From: JAJFUE01 sp039683515
Lineage (GTDB): Bacteria; Sumerlaeota; Sumerlaeia; MVZB01
Reading direction: 5' to 3'
Length of the DNA: 64,000 bases
Assembly (NCBI GenBank): GCA_039683515.1
Contig: JBDKRG010000035.1
Location: 27,139-91,138 of the forward strand
Made by a program: the position numbers and the translations under genes. The notes under the pieces were generated by a model. It was not told where the DNA came from. It saw only the letters and a list, made by a program, of their open reading frames with translations, and did no database searches. Positions within the stretch are counted from its first letter, which is position 1; the number at the start of each line of letters is the position of its first letter. Positions 61,987-64,000 of this stretch are shown piece after piece.

Positions 61987-63189
61987 ATGCGCATCCTGCT
62001 CGTCCACAACGCCTACGCCAAGCCCAGCGGCGAAGAACAGGCGGTTCAATCGATCGCCGGCCTGCTCGAGTCGCAGGGCCATCATGTCGCCTGGCTGACG
62101 CGCTGCTCGGCGGAGGTGACCGGCTCGCTTGCGCGCAAGGTCGCCGCGACGTTCGGCGGGATTTACAACCCGTTGGTGCGCGCCGAAATCAGCCGGCTGC
62201 TCGATTCGACCCCCATCGACATCGTGCAGATTCAAAACCTTTTCCCGCAAATATCGCCGGCGATCATCCGGCCGTGCCGCGAGCGGGGCATCCCGGTCGT
62301 GATGCGCTGCCCCAATTACCGGCTCTTCTGCCCGCAGGGGCTTTTCCTGAGCGGCGGCGAAGTCTGCGAGCGTTGCGCGGGCGGCCGCGAGTGGAACTGC
62401 GCCCTGAGGAATTGCACGGGCAGCCGTCCCAAGAGCGCGGCGTATGCCCTTCGCAACGCCGCGATCCGGCTGTCGCGGACGATTCTCGGACAGGTCTCGG
62501 TCTTCATGGTGCTGTCGGGTTTCCAGCGCCGCAAATTCATCGAATACGGCATCGAACCCGAGCGGCTTGCGGTCATCCCGAACTTTTCGGCCGTCGTGGG
62601 CGATGCCGGCGAATGGTCGCCGGGCGGGACGGTCGGGTTCGTGGGCCGGATCAGCAGGGAGAAGGGACTGGCGCAACTGATCGAGGCGGCCCGCGCCATG
62701 CCGGACGTCCCGTTTGCGGTCGCGGGCAGCTGGGACGGCATGCCGGAAATCCGCGAGTCGGCCCCCGCCAACGTGGCGTTTCATGGGTTTTTGGGCGGCG
62801 CCGCGCTCGAGGAGTTTTACCGCCGCGCGCGCCTGATCGTCTGCCCGAGCATCTGGTACGAGGGGTTCCCGAACGTGGTCGCGCGCGCGATGGCGGCCGG
62901 CAAGCCGGTCGTCGCGTGCCGCATCGGCGCGATGCCCGAAATCGTGGTCGATCACGAGACCGGCCTGCTGTTCGAGCCCGGCGACATCGGCTCGCTGGTC
63001 GGCCATATCCGCAGGATTTATCACGATGAAAGCGTTTGCCGCGCGATGGGGCGCGCCGGAAGGTTGCGCGTTGAGCGGGAGTATTCGCCGGACTCGGTCT
63101 ACCGCAAGCTGATGGCGGTCTACTGGCAGGCGCTTAGCCGGCAATCGGTCTCCCGTTCCATGCCCGCCCCCGCCCGCGCCGGAACCTGA
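61987..63189 (+). CDS. Family 4 glycosyltransferase with N-domain cysteine cluster
   Basis: A 400-residue GT-B enzyme. It begins MRILLVHNAYAKPSGEEQAVQ, has VQIQNLFPQISPAII, and a cysteine-rich segment FCPQGLFLSGGEVCERCAGG ... CALRNC that recurs in a known subgroup of GT4 enzymes and may bind metal. The donor domain has VGFVGRISREKGLAQLIEAA and CPSIWYEGFPNVVARAMAAGKPVVAC. An open frame continues upstream through hairpin repeat copy C, but that part is repeat-encoded; the ATG at 61987 is the real start. It closes the polysaccharide locus and converges on the cheY-like gene. Confidence 0.9.
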   Translation: MRILLVHNAYAKPSGEEQAVQSIAGLLESQGHHVAWLTRCSAEVTGSLARKVAATFGGIYNPLVRAEISRLLDSTPIDIVQIQNLFPQISPAIIRPCRERGIPVVMRCPNYRLFCPQGLFLSGGEVCERCAGGREWNCALRNCTGSRPKSAAYALRNAAIRLSRTILGQVSVFMVLSGFQRRKFIEYGIEPERLAVIPNFSAVVGDAGEWSPGGTVGFVGRISREKGLAQLIEAARAMPDVPFAVAGSWDGMPEIRESAPANVAFHGFLGGAALEEFYRRARLIVCPSIWYEGFPNVVARAMAAGKPVVACRIGAMPEIVVDHETGLLFEPGDIGSLVGHIRRIYHDESVCRAMGRAGRLRVEREYSPDSVYRKLMAVYWQALSRQSVSRSMPAPARAGT

Positions 63190-63199
63190 TCGCCCGCGT

Positions 63200-63577
63200 C
63201 TACTGTTTGGCCGCCGTCCCGGTGACTTCCTGGATCTTCGTGATAATCGCCTCGGGCATGAACGGCTTGATCACGTAATTGTTCGCCCCCGCCTTGAGCG
63301 CCTCGATGACGCGGCTCTTCTCCGCCTCGGTCGTCACCATGATGACCGGGACGGTGTTGCCCGACAGCCGGATCATCTTGAGCGCGTCGATGCCGAGCAT
63401 CTGCGGCATATTCCAATCCATCAATATCACATCGTAGCTGGCGGACCGGGCGGCATCGACCGCCTGTTGGCCGTTGCCCGCCTCGTCGATCTCGGTGATC
63501 CCGACGCTCTTGAGCGCATTGATCAGGATCTTGCGCATGGTGGTCGAATCGTCGACGACAAGAATTTTCATCTTCAC
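63200..63577 (-). CDS. CheY-like single-domain response regulator
   Basis: A 125-residue receiver domain without output domain. Acidic pocket Asp9/Asp10 (ILVVDDS), phospho-acceptor Asp54 (ILMDWNMP), switch residue Thr82 (MVTTEAE) and Lys104 (YVIKPF) are all present. The sequence resembles chemotaxis CheY proteins that bind the flagellar switch. The start is GTG at 63577 after GAGG, or ATG two codons later. A chemoreceptor gene lies directly upstream on the same strand, supporting a chemotaxis or pilus-taxis role. Confidence 0.93.
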   Translation of the reverse strand: MKMKILVVDDSTTMRKILINALKSVGITEIDEAGNGQQAVDAARSASYDVILMDWNMPQMLGIDALKMIRLSGNTVPVIMVTTEAEKSRVIEALKAGANNYVIKPFMPEAIITKIQEVTGTAAKQ

Positions 63578-63658
63578 GATTCCTCTTCCGCGCCGCAGTT
63601 TGGAGCGCTCACGATTTGCTCCGCAACCTGATTCCGGCCGGGCGTGAGCGGGGGGGAT

Positions 63659-63694
63659 GAAGGGAGGGGAGTGACGCGAACTTCCCCTCCCTTC
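63659..63694. terminator. Hairpin between chemoreceptor and cheY-like genes
   Basis: GAAGGGAGGGG and CCCCTCCCTTC pair perfectly over 11 bp with a 14-base loop. It follows the chemoreceptor stop by about 15 bases on the minus strand. There is no U run, so it may attenuate or protect the transcript rather than fully terminate it. Confidence 0.55.
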
Positions 63695-63708
63695 GCCCTT
63701 TATCCGGA

Positions 63709-64000
63709 TCAGAATTCGCCCATTTCCGAATCGTTCAGCGGGATCACCTGTTCGGGATTCGCCTTGGCGGAACGGGCTCCGGCATGAGCCGGGACTTTTT
63801 CCTTTGCGGCCTTGATGGGCTGGCGAGCCTGGGCGGTGACCGGCCGTTTTGCCGCCGGTGACGGCGCGGACTTCTTGGCGGCGGCCGAGTTCTGGCCGCG
63901 GACGATCGAGACGAGCGAGGCGACGGTGTCGTTGAGCTCGTGGGCCTGGGCGGAGAGTTCCTCGGCGGCCGACGCCGATTCCTCGGCGTTGGCGGCGTTG
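63709..64000 (-). CDS. Methyl-accepting chemotaxis protein, C-terminal end (5' part outside the window)
   Basis: The last 96 codons of a chemoreceptor. The visible part begins NAANAEESASAAEELSAQAHELN, the end of the cytoplasmic signalling coiled coil with a methylation-type EESASAAEEL helix, then a 60-residue Ala/Lys/Pro-rich linker, and a C-terminal peptide NPEQVIPLNDSEMGEF. Such tails in other receptors have a P-L-xx-D-xx-x-x-x-F motif that is common at the C-terminus of MCPs near cheY/cheW genes. It is followed by the cheY-like gene on the same strand. Confidence 0.9.
   Translation of the reverse strand, partial: NAANAEESASAAEELSAQAHELNDTVASLVSIVRGQNSAAAKKSAPSPAAKRPVTAQARQPIKAAKEKVPAHAGARSAKANPEQVIPLNDSEMGEF

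Overview
The window looks like a chromosomal segment of an uncultured, GC-rich (roughly two thirds G+C by eye), diderm bacterium. A BamA-type outer-membrane assembly protein, a bifunctional heptose kinase/adenylyltransferase for LPS and a Wza-like export lipoprotein all point to an outer membrane. FG-GAP, delta-60 and beta-helix secreted proteins, a Hanks-type Ser/Thr kinase with a beta-propeller, and very many short intergenic repeat families recall PVC-type or BRC1-like lineages, but I cannot name the phylum from the sequence. No tRNA, rRNA or CRISPR array was recognised.

Layout. 1-14 kb is mostly housekeeping: uvrB (cut by the left edge), mntP, hldE, a GT39-type membrane glycosyltransferase divergent from a GT2 enzyme, an ECF sigma factor with an overlapping zinc-finger anti-sigma candidate, queG, a non-catalytic M16 peptidase homologue, argS and pgi. 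14-25 kb holds engB, a PTS IIA (PtsN-like) protein, a 737-residue GH57-like protein, a small conserved hypothetical, a 1632-residue beta-propeller/TPR/protein-kinase fusion and a GT4 enzyme. 25.5-31 kb is an accessory-looking stretch: an AT-rich small membrane protein, the broken end of an FG-GAP protein, a secreted alpha/beta-hydrolase and a delta-60 repeat protein. 31-40.8 kb carries a decapeptide-repeat protein, tsaD, a membrane protein, an Lrp/AsnC regulator, bamA, a sensor histidine kinase, a tiny membrane protein and a Xer-type tyrosine recombinase.

40.9-63.2 kb is one large cell-surface polysaccharide locus. It encodes a hexapeptide acyltransferase, a DegT/WecE-like sugar aminotransferase, a Wzx flippase, a WecF-like GT56 enzyme, GT2 and GT4 enzymes, a fusion of a YdjC-type sugar deacetylase with a WecG/TagA/CpsF glycosyltransferase, a methyltransferase, a Wzc-like chain-length/BY-kinase protein with degenerate motifs, a specialised NusG paralogue, a Wza-like exporter, two paralogous secreted beta-helix proteins in opposite orientation around a WecA-type initiating transferase, a Wzy/O-antigen-ligase-like protein and a last GT4 enzyme. 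Together these make a complete Wzx/Wzy-type pathway: initiation on undecaprenyl phosphate, assembly of a repeat that probably contains an acylated 4-amino-deoxysugar, flipping, polymerisation and export. A CheY-like regulator and the end of a chemoreceptor close the window.

The most unusual DNA-level property is the density of intergenic repeats: a composite four-hairpin element present three times, arrays built from GATTAC/GAGCAC/GACGCAC words at four places, GATTGCGGATT strings, and several long perfect inverted repeats. The most unusual proteins are the inverted-topology kinase and the deacetylase-glycosyltransferase fusion.
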